Shown piece by piece: positions 8,382 through 16,814 of a stretch of 36,311 nt of DNA. How positions within the stretch are numbered: the stretch's first letter is position 1; every line of letters starts with the position of its first letter. This DNA is from Verrucomicrobiota bacterium. GTDB taxonomy: Bacteria > Verrucomicrobiota > Verrucomicrobiia > Chthoniobacterales > JAFAMB01. The notes beneath the pieces are model-generated. The model saw only the letters and a list, made by a program, of their open reading frames with translations. It did no database searches and was not told the origin of the DNA. Made by a program: the position numbers and the translations under genes. The DNA lies in the NCBI GenBank assembly GCA_019247695.1, contig JAFBAP010000148.1, positions 1-36,311 of the forward strand, in the 5' to 3' direction.

Positions 8382-10049
8382 TTAATCTGTGTAATCTGTG
8401 GACGCTCTCGCTGGTACCGCCTGGCGCAGCTCGTCAACCAGCACCCGGGTGTTCTCGGAATAGTCGACCGGCACCGCGACCAGATGGACGCCGCCGGCGT
8501 TGAAGGCCGCTTCCAGGGCCGGGACGAGTCCGTCTGCCTTTTCGACGCGTGATCCCCTGGCCCCGTATGCCTCGGCGTACTTCACAAAATCCGGATTGCC
8601 GAAAGTCAGACCCCAGTCAGGAAAATCGTCCACCGCCTGTTTCCAACGGATCATGCCGTACGCTTGATCGTCCAGGATAAGCACCACCACGTTCAGTCCG
8701 AGCCGCACGGCGGTCTCCAACTCCTGGGAGTTCATCATGAAGCCGCCGTCGCCGCAGACCGCCAGGACGCGCCGCTCGGGGTAGAGGATCGCGGCCATCA
8801 TGGCCGAGGGCAGGCCTGCGCCCATCGTCGCCAACGCGTTATCAAGCAAGAGTGTATTGGCCACATGCGTACGGTAGTTACGCGCAAACCAAATCTTGTA
8901 CATGCCGTTGTCGAGGGCCACGATCCCGTCCTCCGGGATGACCTGCCGCACGTCGTGCACGATACGCTGCGGGGTGAGCGGGAAACGGTCCTCCGTAGCG
9001 CGGTCCATGATGGGCCCGAGAATGCCTTCACGCAGCGGGAGAAGCGCCGCGGCGTGTTTTATGCTCCCTTCAAGCCGGTCCGCCAGCAGCGCCAGGCTGG
9101 GCCCGACGTCACCGACGACCTCGGCATGCGGGAAGAAAACCTGTTCGACCGTAGCCGGCGTGTAGCCGACATGGATCACCTGCGGACCACCCGGTCCCAT
9201 GAGGAAGGGCGGTTTCTCAACGGTATCATGGCCGATGGTGACGATAAGGTCGGCTTGGTCAATCGCCTGGTGCACGTAATCCCGCTCGGAGAGCGCGGCG
9301 GTACCCATGTAAAGCTTGGAGCCGCCGACCACGGACCCCTTGCCCATCTGGGTATTGAAGAATGGGATGCGCAAACGCCGGACGAATTCCGAGAGAGCAG
9401 TGGAGAGACGCGGCCGGCTCGCGGCGGCCCCGAGCATAATGAGGGGGCGCTCGGCACCGCGAATCATCGCGGCCGCACGGTCAAGGGCAGTTGAGTGCGC
9501 CACGGGCAGGTCGACCGGGTGCGGCGGCACCAGCGGCGGAGGATCATTGACATTTTCAGCCGCGACGTCCTCCGGCAGTTCCAGATGCACCGGGCCGAGC
9601 CGTTCTTCCTGAGCCACGCGGAAAGCGTCACGGACCAAGGTAGGAATACTCGCGGCACTGACAATCTGGCGTGACGACTTGGTCAGCGGCTTCATCGTCG
9701 CGACAACGTCAACGATCTGGAAGCGCGCCTGGCGGCTGGTCCTGATCGCTTTTTGCCCGGTGATCATGACCATCGGCATCGCGCCAAGCTGCGCATAGGC
9801 AGCCCCGGTAACGAGGTTTAACGCCCCCGGGCCCAGCGTGCTGATGCAGACGCCGGCGCTACCGGTCAAGCGGCCGTAGGTCGCGGCCATGAATGCCGCG
9901 GATTGTTCGTGCCGGGTGAGAACAAGCTGGATGCTCGAACGGCGCAGCGACTCGACCACATCAAGATTTTCCTCGCCCGGAACGCCAAAAATGCGCTCGA
10001 CCCCTTCATTCTCCAAAGCAGCGACCAGCAGATCGGATCCCTTCGTCAT
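8382..10049 (-). CDS. Acetolactate synthase-type ThDP-dependent enzyme (large subunit-like)
   Basis: A 555-residue thiamine diphosphate enzyme of the acetolactate synthase/acetohydroxyacid synthase group, which condenses two pyruvates to acetolactate. The N-terminal domain has FGVPGEENLDVVESL (21-35) and the activating glutamate E48 in HEQSAAF; the C-terminal cofactor motif is GDGGFMMN followed by the metal-binding region and LILDD. No small regulatory subunit gene is adjacent, so a catabolic AlsS-like role or another 2-oxoacid reaction is possible. The ATG at 10049 is chosen for its GGAAGG element about 9 nt upstream; an upstream in-frame ATG lacks this. The final residues (TDYTD) and stop codon are formed by an interspersed repeat, so the native C-terminus may have been replaced. 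Confidence 0.88.
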   Translation of the reverse strand: MTKGSDLLVAALENEGVERIFGVPGEENLDVVESLRRSSIQLVLTRHEQSAAFMAATYGRLTGSAGVCISTLGPGALNLVTGAAYAQLGAMPMVMITGQKAIRTSRQARFQIVDVVATMKPLTKSSRQIVSAASIPTLVRDAFRVAQEERLGPVHLELPEDVAAENVNDPPPLVPPHPVDLPVAHSTALDRAAAMIRGAERPLIMLGAAASRPRLSTALSEFVRRLRIPFFNTQMGKGSVVGGSKLYMGTAALSERDYVHQAIDQADLIVTIGHDTVEKPPFLMGPGGPQVIHVGYTPATVEQVFFPHAEVVGDVGPSLALLADRLEGSIKHAAALLPLREGILGPIMDRATEDRFPLTPQRIVHDVRQVIPEDGIVALDNGMYKIWFARNYRTHVANTLLLDNALATMGAGLPSAMMAAILYPERRVLAVCGDGGFMMNSQELETAVRLGLNVVVLILDDQAYGMIRWKQAVDDFPDWGLTFGNPDFVKYAEAYGARGSRVEKADGLVPALEAAFNAGGVHLVAVPVDYSENTRVLVDELRQAVPARASTDYTD

Positions 10050-10130
10050 GGGCGCATCCTTCCAATAATTGCCTGCGTGAGCTTCGATGTCATTTTGTCT
10101 CCCCATCAAAAGCAGCACGGAACGGGAGAG

Positions 10131-11129
10131 TCAACTCGCGACGCGGATCAACACCTTTCCCATTGGTCCTTGAGCCAATCGGGCGAATGCGTCTTTTACT
10201 TCCTCAAACGGGAACACGCCGTCCACGACCGGCCGCTTTCCCGTCGCATCAACACGGCCGCAAATTTCCTTCCAGGCGGCTTGGGCAGCTTCCGGAGCGT
10301 AATCCCCAACCGACACGCCGCCGATGCGATTTCTCCGGAAGAACAGGGTTGCAGTGTTGAATTCCGGCACTGCCCCGCCGCTCCGGCCGACGACGCTGAT
10401 CCGGCCACGATGGCCGAGCATTGCGATCAGTTCGTTGAATTGGGATCCCCCGACGTTATCCACGGCAAGATCAATTCTCTTTGGATCGATTGCGGCGAGA
10501 ATCGTTTTGCGCAGGTGCGGATCTTCCGGGTTAAACACGAAGTCAGCCCCAAGTTCCTTCAGCCTCGCGCCTTTCTCGGCGCTGCGGGACAGAGCCAACA
10601 CGGTAAGGTCCATCGATTTTCCAAGCAGGACCGACGCGACGCCGACGCCGCCGGAGGCCCCGGTGACCAACAGCACTGACCCTGGATCGGGCGGAGCCGG
10701 CGGGTCACTCCACTGGGTCAAGGCCTGCCAGGCAGTCAGGAAGACCAACGGGGCGCCGGCCATCTCTTCCAGCGACCAACCCGGCTGCACTTCGACCAGA
10801 TTCGTGACTGGAACGACGACCTTCTCCGCAAGGGTGCCCCAGGCGTCCACCCCCGTGATCCCGCGCAGTATGCCCATGGTCTCGCCGGCACGCACGTTGG
10901 TCACGCCCGCGCCCGTGCCCAGCACCTGACCAACGCCGTCACGCCCGAGCACGTGCGGCATTTGAGGCCGGGCCGGGTACATGCCTCGGGCCAGAAAAGC
11001 ATCCGCCGGATTCAAGGCGGCAAACCTGACCCTGAGCAGCGCCTGACCCGGGCCGGGCTCAGGATCGGCCACCTCGGCCAGACGCAGTTTCTCGACTCCA
11101 TCGTACGACTCCATTAGCCATGCGCGCAT
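10131..11129 (-). CDS. Quinone oxidoreductase-like medium-chain dehydrogenase (zinc-independent)
   Basis: A 332-residue MDR-superfamily oxidoreductase, probably NADPH-dependent. The N-terminal GroES-like domain contains ALNPADAFLARGMYP and VLGRDGVG; the nucleotide-binding domain has VTGASGGVGVAS, the usual glycine-rich turn. The catalytic zinc cysteine/histidine set of true alcohol dehydrogenases is not seen, which points to a quinone oxidoreductase/crotonyl-reductase-like enzyme. The frame stays open far upstream, but the ATG at 11129 has CAGGAGA about 8 nt before it and starts the conserved domain. It lies between mdcG (about 105 nt upstream) and the acetolactate synthase-type gene (about 80 nt downstream), all on the minus strand; a shared transcript is possible. 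Substrate unknown. Confidence 0.85.
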   Translation of the reverse strand: MRAWLMESYDGVEKLRLAEVADPEPGPGQALLRVRFAALNPADAFLARGMYPARPQMPHVLGRDGVGQVLGTGAGVTNVRAGETMGILRGITGVDAWGTLAEKVVVPVTNLVEVQPGWSLEEMAGAPLVFLTAWQALTQWSDPPAPPDPGSVLLVTGASGGVGVASVLLGKSMDLTVLALSRSAEKGARLKELGADFVFNPEDPHLRKTILAAIDPKRIDLAVDNVGGSQFNELIAMLGHRGRISVVGRSGGAVPEFNTATLFFRRNRIGGVSVGDYAPEAAQAAWKEICGRVDATGKRPVVDGVFPFEEVKDAFARLAQGPMGKVLIRVAS

Positions 11130-11233
11130 CGCAGTCTCCTGATGTTCCTGGAAGATACCGTGTACAACAATAATTCGTTGCTCATGCCTGAACCGGGGCG
11201 CCAAAGTCTCTCGACGGCCTTCCAGAGTGGGCG

Positions 11234-11926
11234 CTAGAAGTTTACGGCCGCAAGACCGGTGCGGGATGAGCCCGGGCCTGGGTCCCACGGGTCGAACACC
11301 AGGACGGGACCATCGGTTTGCCGTAGAAGGACGGGCCTCTCGCCACGGGCGTATTCCGCCAGTGACACGGCGCCCCGAGGGGTCTCGAGTTGCACGTCCA
11401 CGCGGGATGGTCCCGCAGACAAGTTCGCCAGCAGCCATTCCGCGGCTGCCGCCGGTAAACGTTTGGGGACGCGAATGAGGAGGTCGAGGTCGCTCGCGGG
11501 GGTAGCAGCGGCCAACCCGGTGGCGAGTTCAAATCCGACGCTGCCGGTCGGTCCCCAGCGGAGCGGCCGGTCGGCAAGCTTCGCTTTAATCATCGTCAAA
11601 GTGCCGAACGCCGGAATCCGGCCGCTTCGGGCCCTGACCTGCGCTGGTCGCGCTCCGACCAACTGTTCGGGAGTAATCCGGCTAACGATCAGGCTGCGGT
11701 GAAGGTAAGCCGCAAATCTTTGGTTGCGCAGCGAACCCCGAATCCCAACCGGGATCATGCCGGCGACGATGGGGGCACGGCGCACCACCACAAACGGCGC
11801 CTGCGCCAAAGCATCCTCTACCCAGGAAGGAGCCGGCCCCGGGCAGACCAGGTCGGCTGTACCGGTTAACCTCAAAAGGTCGTGCGCCGGCCATGCCCGC
11901 GCTTCAGTGGAATTATCCAGGTGCAA
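11234..11926 (-). CDS. mdcG: Malonate decarboxylase holo-ACP synthase (phosphoribosyl-dephospho-CoA transferase)
   Basis: A 230-residue nucleotidyltransferase-like protein that attaches the phosphoribosyl-dephospho-CoA group to the serine of MdcC. Visible family features are HDLLRL near residue 15, GIRGSLRNQRFAA at 61-73, WGPTGSVGFELATG at 124-137 and the metal-binding SDLDLLI at 145-151 with D146 and D148. The apparent start is TTG, placed directly after the mdcB stop (TGATTG), so its translation probably depends on mdcB. Typical mdc operons have this gene between mdcE and mdcH; here it has been moved, together with mdcB, to the opposite strand. Confidence 0.9.
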   Translation of the reverse strand: MHLDNSTEARAWPAHDLLRLTGTADLVCPGPAPSWVEDALAQAPFVVVRRAPIVAGMIPVGIRGSLRNQRFAAYLHRSLIVSRITPEQLVGARPAQVRARSGRIPAFGTLTMIKAKLADRPLRWGPTGSVGFELATGLAAATPASDLDLLIRVPKRLPAAAAEWLLANLSAGPSRVDVQLETPRGAVSLAEYARGERPVLLRQTDGPVLVFDPWDPGPGSSRTGLAAVNF

Positions 11927-12817
11927 TCAGGTCTCGGCCGGTGGCGGGTTGGTTAGAAAATCCAGGAAGAGGGTAGCCGCAAGTAAGTCGGCGCTACCTC
12001 CCGGCGAGGCATTAATTGCAACCAAGCCGCGATCGAGTCGCCGGAGCCGCTGCCGGCCTTGCCGCGTCGCGGTGCCGCCTGCCGCCAGGACCGCAGCGGC
12101 GCCTACCCGGGCTGTCTTCAGCGCGGCGGGTCCGCCCCGGTGCAACAGGCAGGTATCGTCCAGGCTTCGCATGATCGCGAGCAAAGCATCCAGCCGGGCG
12201 TTGGTTTCGGCGGCACCCGACCGGCGTGAACGGTTAAGGACGGGCAAGCCGATGCCGATGAGATGAGGGAAACCGGCTCGGGCTTCGCCGCGCGCACCGG
12301 CCACACCGTAGCGGCGAACCATCCTTGACCCGTTGGTTTCCAGCCCGGGCGCCTTTCGATCCGGCAGGCAAGCGAGTTGCCGCGCCCGGTTCGCGATCAC
12401 CGGGGCAGAGGCTGGGCCCATCGCCGCCCCGGAAACAAGGAGACCCAGCGCCCAGATCGCGCCGCGATGCGTATTGACGCCACCGGTGGCCAGCAACATC
12501 GAACGCTCGGCGGAGCGGCCGAGAGCGCCGATTTCTTCCCTGAGGTCAAGGCCGGGCAGCCGTTGAAATGAAGCCAGGGCCATGCGTTCAAAATGCGGGT
12601 GAAGACACTGAGCGGAGCGCTTCATCAGCGTCAATGACAAGTCGGAGTGGGCGCCCGGGCCGCGTCCATCGACGAGGGCCGGCTTGGGAGTCAGTTCGGC
12701 TTCCTCGACCAGGGCGCGGACGGCGAAGGCCGCGAGGCGCGCAGCCTGATCCTGCCGCGTACCGGGGAGGTTCGCCCGGATCAGGCGGCCGGCGGCGGTA
12801 AGGGCTGCCGGTTGCAT
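11927..12817 (-). CDS. mdcB: Triphosphoribosyl-dephospho-CoA synthase
   Basis: A 296-residue CitG/MdcB-family enzyme that joins ATP and dephospho-CoA to make the precursor of the MdcC prosthetic group, releasing adenine. Family signatures are TPKPALVDGRGPGAH at about 44-58 and a following SLTLMKRSA, then GGVNTHRGAIWALGLL near residue 110. The frame is open farther upstream, but the ATG at 12817 has a GAGGTG element about 9 nt before it and gives the normal N-terminus. First gene of a minus-strand group with mdcG, the oxidoreductase and the acetolactate synthase-type gene. A TATAAT hexamer lies about 75 nt upstream. Confidence 0.9.
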   Translation of the reverse strand: MQPAALTAAGRLIRANLPGTRQDQAARLAAFAVRALVEEAELTPKPALVDGRGPGAHSDLSLTLMKRSAQCLHPHFERMALASFQRLPGLDLREEIGALGRSAERSMLLATGGVNTHRGAIWALGLLVSGAAMGPASAPVIANRARQLACLPDRKAPGLETNGSRMVRRYGVAGARGEARAGFPHLIGIGLPVLNRSRRSGAAETNARLDALLAIMRSLDDTCLLHRGGPAALKTARVGAAAVLAAGGTATRQGRQRLRRLDRGLVAINASPGGSADLLAATLFLDFLTNPPPAET

Positions 12818-12892
12818 CACCGGACACCTCAGACAACGCAAAGCATTTCCAAGTCTTTGATTAACTTTTCCCGATTCGCACCGATTACGAAA

Positions 12893-12898
12893 ATTATA
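12893..12898 (-). promoter_or_regulatory. Possible -10 element upstream of mdcB
   Basis: Reading the minus strand, an exact TATAAT hexamer lies in an AT-rich island about 75 nt before the mdcB start. No convincing TTGACA-like element is seen 16-18 nt farther upstream, so assignment as a sigma-70 promoter is tentative. Confidence 0.35.
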
Positions 12899-12914
12899 GA
12901 AAAAGGAGTGAATC

Positions 12915-13073
12915 ATGCGGATCAGTTTTGAGGGGTCTGTCGCGGCGGTTGTATTACCAAGGACTACGCAAATTTACTGCCATTTGGCTTGCGTTCACAA
13001 GCAACTCGTACGCGGGCATTTGGACCGGGTGCCGTTTCATCTCCGCGGGATCGTGCGAGCCCTTCTCCCTTGA
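12915..13073 (+). CDS. Possible 52-residue small protein with strong ribosome binding site
   Basis: An ATG at 12915 is preceded at about 6 nt by AAGGAG, one of the best Shine-Dalgarno matches in the window, and opens a 52-codon frame ending in TGA at 13071-13073. The product begins MRISFEGSVAAVV and is moderately basic with no recognised domain, signal peptide or clear helix. It lies in the mdcB upstream region, divergent to mdcB, and ends 8 nt before a tRNA-like element. It could be a leader peptide or chance. No homologue is recognised. Confidence 0.2.
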   Translation: MRISFEGSVAAVVLPRTTQIYCHLACVHKQLVRGHLDRVPFHLRGIVRALLP

Positions 13074-13080
13074 TGTGGCA

Positions 13081-13153
13081 GGCGGGATGCCGGGATCGAA
13101 CCGGCGACGGGGTCCTGCGGCTAAAACGCCGATGATCCGTTGAGGCAACCCAC
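13081..13153 (-). tRNA. Degenerate tRNA-like element, identity unclear
   Basis: Read on the minus strand, these 73 nt have canonical tRNA spacing. The T arm is perfect: stem GCCGG/CCGGC with loop TTCGATC at tRNA positions 49-65. The acceptor pairs GTGGGTT with ATCCCGC at 6 of 7 positions (one G-U, one T-T mismatch). A D-arm CTCA/TCGG pairs weakly. The anticodon arm is poor: GTTTT/GGACC pairs 4 of 5 with two wobbles, and the residue expected to be T33 is G, giving a nominal CCG anticodon. An alternative stem CGGCG/CGCAG would present TTA. CCA is not directly attached (TGCCA follows the discriminator base). It may be a tRNA pseudogene, a non-standard tRNA or another structured RNA. Confidence 0.4.
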
Positions 13154-13422
13154 TTTACTCCCCAACGACGAAATGCCTCCTGCTAAGGTCGCCTGGTCCT
13201 GCGCGCCAAAGACCGTTTGCCCGGGATGGTCTCCGTCATGAGCAGGATGCAATGGATGGAAATCATATTCTGCTCCGCAATGGGTTTTTGGCAAACGGCA
13301 TAAAAATGAGAGCTCCCCGGAAGCACACCGGCTCCGGTTTGGCGTGCGGCCGCCGGTCAGGCGGAGGCGAAACCCAGGCCGCAGGCCGCCCCGGGTTAAC
13401 CGCTGGATAAGTTGGGGCCGGC
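13154..13422. other. Intergenic stretch without visible gene
   Basis: Between the tRNA-like element and the small protein gene, no reading frame with coding character, strong hairpin or repeat module is apparent. Confidence 0.6.
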
Positions 13423-13710
13423 GTGCGAATCTCGACCCCTATGAATAAAGGCTCGAACGGCCACGTTACCGAATTGCGTATCAACAAAGAGGGACCGCGC
13501 TTCAGCGCGGTGATTACCCTGGAGAACTCTGAATTTACAGGCACTGAAGATTTTAGTCACTTGACCATCAGGCCTCCGGTCGATTTCGAGGATTGCAGGA
13601 TTGACCGGGACGACCAGGGAAAACCCCGGAGCATCGAGCTTCTGTCGAGTCGCCAACTGCCGTTAGCCCGGAACGAGGCGATCTGGGTGTATATCGACCA
13701 ACCGCGGTAA
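13423..13710 (+). CDS. Small hypothetical protein (95 residues)
   Basis: No family is recognised. The product is soluble and mixed alpha/beta in appearance, with TELRINKEGPRFSAVITLENSEFTG-like alternating hydrophobic and charged residues suggesting beta strands, then FSHLTIRPPVDFEDC and IWVYIDQPR at the end. The start is uncertain: GTG at 13423 or ATG at 13441 (six residues shorter); neither has a good Shine-Dalgarno. It stands alone about 105 nt upstream of the sugar ABC operon on the same strand. Codon usage looks coding and slightly lower in GC than neighbours. Confidence 0.6.
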   Translation: MRISTPMNKGSNGHVTELRINKEGPRFSAVITLENSEFTGTEDFSHLTIRPPVDFEDCRIDRDDQGKPRSIELLSSRQLPLARNEAIWVYIDQPR

Positions 13711-13814
13711 TGATGATTTCTAGACGTCGCCACGACGGAAACAAAGCCGTTTCGGTTTTCCTGCATGATTAGGCGTTGCTAAGGCGCATGCTTTTTGACT
13801 AAGCTATCGGGTTT

Positions 13815-15443
13815 GTGTCTCCCCCCAGCACCCGCTCCTCCCAAGACACCGGCCTGCCCGGAGCGGCTCCGGTCGCACTTGAGATGCGCGCGATCTCCAA
13901 GGCGTTCGGTCCGACGCTGGTCTTGCGGGGTGTAGACCTGAAGGTGCACGCGGGCCAGGTCCACGCGCTGATGGGCGAAAACGGCGCGGGCAAATCGACC
14001 CTGATGAAAATCGCGGCGGGCCTGATCCCGGATTACGAAGGCACGCTGCTGGTGGACGGGCACCCTTGCACTTTTGCCTCCCCGCGCGACGCGAGCCGGG
14101 CCGGCATCGCGATGATCCATCAGGAACTCAGCCTGGTTCCGGAACTGGCGGTGGACGAAAACATTTTCCTCGGGCAGGAGAAGGCGCGCTGGCTGTTCCT
14201 GGTTGACCGCCGCCAGCAGAGGCGGGCCGCCCGGGAGGTGTTGCGGCCCCTGGACTTTCACGCGCGCTTCGACGTGCCGGTGGCAAAGCTGCGCATCGGC
14301 GAACAGCAATTGGTCGAGATCGGAAAGGCGCTCGTGGCCAATGCTCGCATCCTGATTATGGACGAGCCGACCTCGGCCTTGTCGGTCAATGAAGCGGACC
14401 GGTTGTTCCAGGTCATCCGGCGCCTGGCCGCCTCCGGCGTAGCCGTCGTCTACATCTCGCACCGAATGGAGGAGGTTTTTGCCTTGGCGGACGTTGTGAC
14501 GGTGCTCCGGGACGGCAAATACGTCGGCACGCTTCCGGCCGCGCAAGCCAACCGCCGCGAAATCATCCGGCTGATGGTAGGTCGCGAGCTGCAGGAATGG
14601 TTCATCGCACCGAAGGCCAAATCGAGCGGCGGCGGGACCGCATCGGTTCCCCCCGCCCTGGAAGTGCGCGGGCTGAGGCTGCCGAATCCGACGCCGTCAC
14701 CGAGCCGGCCTTACCTGGTCGCCGGTGTGAACTTCACGGTCCAGCCCGGTGAAGTATTCGGGCTCGCGGGGCTGCTCGGGTCCGGCCGGACCGAAGCGCT
14801 CGAAGTGATTTTTGGCTTACACGCCCAGACTTCATCCGGCGAAATCAGGCTCGACGGCAGGCCGGTCCGTCTCCGGCACCCGATTGACGCCAAAGCCGCC
14901 GGCATTGCTTTCGTGACGGAGGATCGCAAACGGGATGGGCTGATCTTAAATGCAGGGCTGGACCGGAATGCCGCGCTTACGGTGATGCGGATGCTGGCGT
15001 CCTATGGCCTGGTGGTCAAGGATCGGGAGCAACAGAACGCGGCCCGCACCATCCAGCAACTCGGCATCCGCGCTTCGGGAACATTTCAACTTGCGGGAAC
15101 GCTCAGCGGGGGCAACCAGCAAAAACTCGTGATCGGCAAATGGCTGCCAACCGGGCCCCGGGTCCTCCTGCTCGATGAGCCGACCCGCGGGATTGATATC
15201 GGCGCAAAAGCGGACGTTTACCACCTGATTGAACAGCTGGCCGCAGAAGGTCTCGGCATTGTGCTGGTCTCTTCCGAACTCCCCGAACTGATGTTCCTGA
15301 GCCACCGGATCCTGGTCTTACGCGAGGGCCGTCCTACCGCCCTGCTGCGCAAAGATGAGTTTGCACCTGAAGTCATCCTCGATTACGCATCACCCGGCGG
15401 TGCAGTCCAGGAGCGGTTTGCTTCTGCAGAAGCGGCGGCATGA
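13815..15443 (+). CDS. Sugar ABC importer, duplicated ATPase subunit (RbsA/XylG type)
   Basis: A 542-residue ATPase with two fused nucleotide-binding halves, as in monosaccharide importers. First half: Walker A GENGAGKST at 54-62, a weak signature LRIGEQQLVEI and Walker B ILIMDEPT. Second half: a degenerate Walker A (GLLGSGRTEAL, lacking GKS/T), which is normal for this family, then LSGGNQQKLVIGKWL and VLLLDEPTRGIDIG. GTG start at 13815; the next in-frame ATG would cut into the domain. It overlaps the permease gene by 4 nt (ATGA), and the binding protein gene follows. The substrate is probably a pentose or hexose, not resolvable here. Confidence 0.93.
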   Translation: MSPPSTRSSQDTGLPGAAPVALEMRAISKAFGPTLVLRGVDLKVHAGQVHALMGENGAGKSTLMKIAAGLIPDYEGTLLVDGHPCTFASPRDASRAGIAMIHQELSLVPELAVDENIFLGQEKARWLFLVDRRQQRRAAREVLRPLDFHARFDVPVAKLRIGEQQLVEIGKALVANARILIMDEPTSALSVNEADRLFQVIRRLAASGVAVVYISHRMEEVFALADVVTVLRDGKYVGTLPAAQANRREIIRLMVGRELQEWFIAPKAKSSGGGTASVPPALEVRGLRLPNPTPSPSRPYLVAGVNFTVQPGEVFGLAGLLGSGRTEALEVIFGLHAQTSSGEIRLDGRPVRLRHPIDAKAAGIAFVTEDRKRDGLILNAGLDRNAALTVMRMLASYGLVVKDREQQNAARTIQQLGIRASGTFQLAGTLSGGNQQKLVIGKWLPTGPRVLLLDEPTRGIDIGAKADVYHLIEQLAAEGLGIVLVSSELPELMFLSHRILVLREGRPTALLRKDEFAPEVILDYASPGGAVQERFASAEAAA

Positions 15444-16747
15444 AAACATTCGGCAGACGTCTGGTCAGTTTCCTGCTCGCCACCAAGCTGTTCTGGGGCC
15501 TGGCGGTGTTATACACCGTGGGCGTTCTCTCTTCACCGGTGAACCGCCGCGGGGTTAACATTTTTCTGAGTCCGGGTAATCAAGCGGACGTGCTTCGCCA
15601 GGTGTCCAACAACGGCATTATCGCGGTTGGGATGACTTTGGTCATCCTCACGGGCGGGATTGATCTTTCGGTCGGCTCCCTTATGGCGCTGGGCTCGGTG
15701 CTGTGCGCGATGCTGTTGACCCTTCCCGGGTGGACCAATGCTTCCGGGATTGCCATTCCTTTGCTTTCCGTGGTGCTCCTGTTGCTCGGCGCTTACGCGG
15801 TACCGTTACTCACCGTCAATCTCCGGCACCGGCCCGCACGGCCGGTCGCGCGCGCGCCACGCAACGTCCGGCTCGCCGGGTGGGCCCTGGGCGCCGTACT
15901 CGCGCTCCTGGCCTGGTTTTGGACTACCAGCCAACTGGGCACCAAGTTCGGCGTGCTCGGGGTGTTGGTTACCGTTCCGGCGGCCGGCCTGGTTGTTGGT
16001 GCGTTCAACGGGATTATCATCACCAAAGGCAAGATGCAGCCGTTCATCGTAACGCTCGCAATGATGGTCGCGGTGCTCGGGATTGCCCGCCTCCTGGGCG
16101 GGCCGAGCGCGGCGATTTTCCCGGTTTACAGCGGCTCCAACGCCACGGAGCAGTTCGACGTCCTGAGGGCACTGGTCTTCCAGGTAGTCCCGGTGCCGGG
16201 TCTATTCTTTCTCGCGGCTGTGTTGGTTTTCGGGTTCCTGCTGCGCTTCAGCACCTTCGGCCGTTACGTCTACGCGATCGGGGGCAATGAACAGGCCGCG
16301 CGCCTCGCCGGCATCCACGTTGATCAGGTCAAAATCGCCGTTTATGCCATTTCGGGTTTTCTGTCCGCCTTGGCCGGTGTCCTTTACACCGCGCAATACC
16401 GGCAGGGTAAACCCGATGCGGGGACAGGAGCTGAGCTCGACGCGATCGCCGCGGTGGTTATCGGCGGCACAAACCTCATGGGCGGCCGGGGAACCATGCT
16501 CGGCACCCTGGTCGGTGTCTTGATTTTCGGTTTTCTCGGCAACATCCTGCTCCTCCGGAACATTGACAGCAACACGCAACTCGTCCTCAAAGGGCTGATT
16601 ATCCTCGCGGCCGTTCTGCTGCAGGAAGGACAGCTCAACTTCTGGCGCCAGCATTGGATCCGCGCGTTCCGGCGTGAACCTGAGCCGGCCGGCCCGATGC
16701 CCCAGGCCGCCGGCCCGACGACCTCGCCGTCAGTTCCCAAGGCATAA
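15440..16747 (+). CDS. Sugar ABC importer, permease subunit (RbsC type) with internal extension
   Basis: A 435-residue integral membrane protein of the ribose/xylose/galactose permease family. The conserved VGMTLVILTGGIDLSVGS (around 62-79) and FSTFGRYVYAIGGNEQAARLAGI segments are diagnostic. RbsC proteins are about 320 residues; the excess here is a segment at about 105-170 between the first membrane block and the NGIIITKGKMQPFIVTLAMM region, containing a basic stretch (RHRPARPVARAPR) and an added hydrophobic helix, plus a proline-rich C-terminal tail. It overlaps the ATPase gene by 4 nt and is followed after 67 nt by the binding protein gene. Confidence 0.92.
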   Translation: MKTFGRRLVSFLLATKLFWGLAVLYTVGVLSSPVNRRGVNIFLSPGNQADVLRQVSNNGIIAVGMTLVILTGGIDLSVGSLMALGSVLCAMLLTLPGWTNASGIAIPLLSVVLLLLGAYAVPLLTVNLRHRPARPVARAPRNVRLAGWALGAVLALLAWFWTTSQLGTKFGVLGVLVTVPAAGLVVGAFNGIIITKGKMQPFIVTLAMMVAVLGIARLLGGPSAAIFPVYSGSNATEQFDVLRALVFQVVPVPGLFFLAAVLVFGFLLRFSTFGRYVYAIGGNEQAARLAGIHVDQVKIAVYAISGFLSALAGVLYTAQYRQGKPDAGTGAELDAIAAVVIGGTNLMGGRGTMLGTLVGVLIFGFLGNILLLRNIDSNTQLVLKGLIILAAVLLQEGQLNFWRQHWIRAFRREPEPAGPMPQAAGPTTSPSVPKA

Positions 16748-16814
16748 CATAACGATCGCGAAAACCAACCTACCGCCGTTTTCTCCTCAAAACCAAACCT
16801 GACTGACAACCCCC

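Noticed and set aside
8664-9494. Long plus-strand open frame opposite the acetolactate synthase-type gene
   Set aside because: Antisense shadow of a conserved gene; the product is His/Arg/Gly-rich with no family resemblance.
13081-13153. Ochre suppressor tRNA with TTA anticodon
   Set aside because: That reading needs an alternative anticodon stem with a mismatch and leaves too little sequence for a D arm; the evidence is too weak to call an anticodon.
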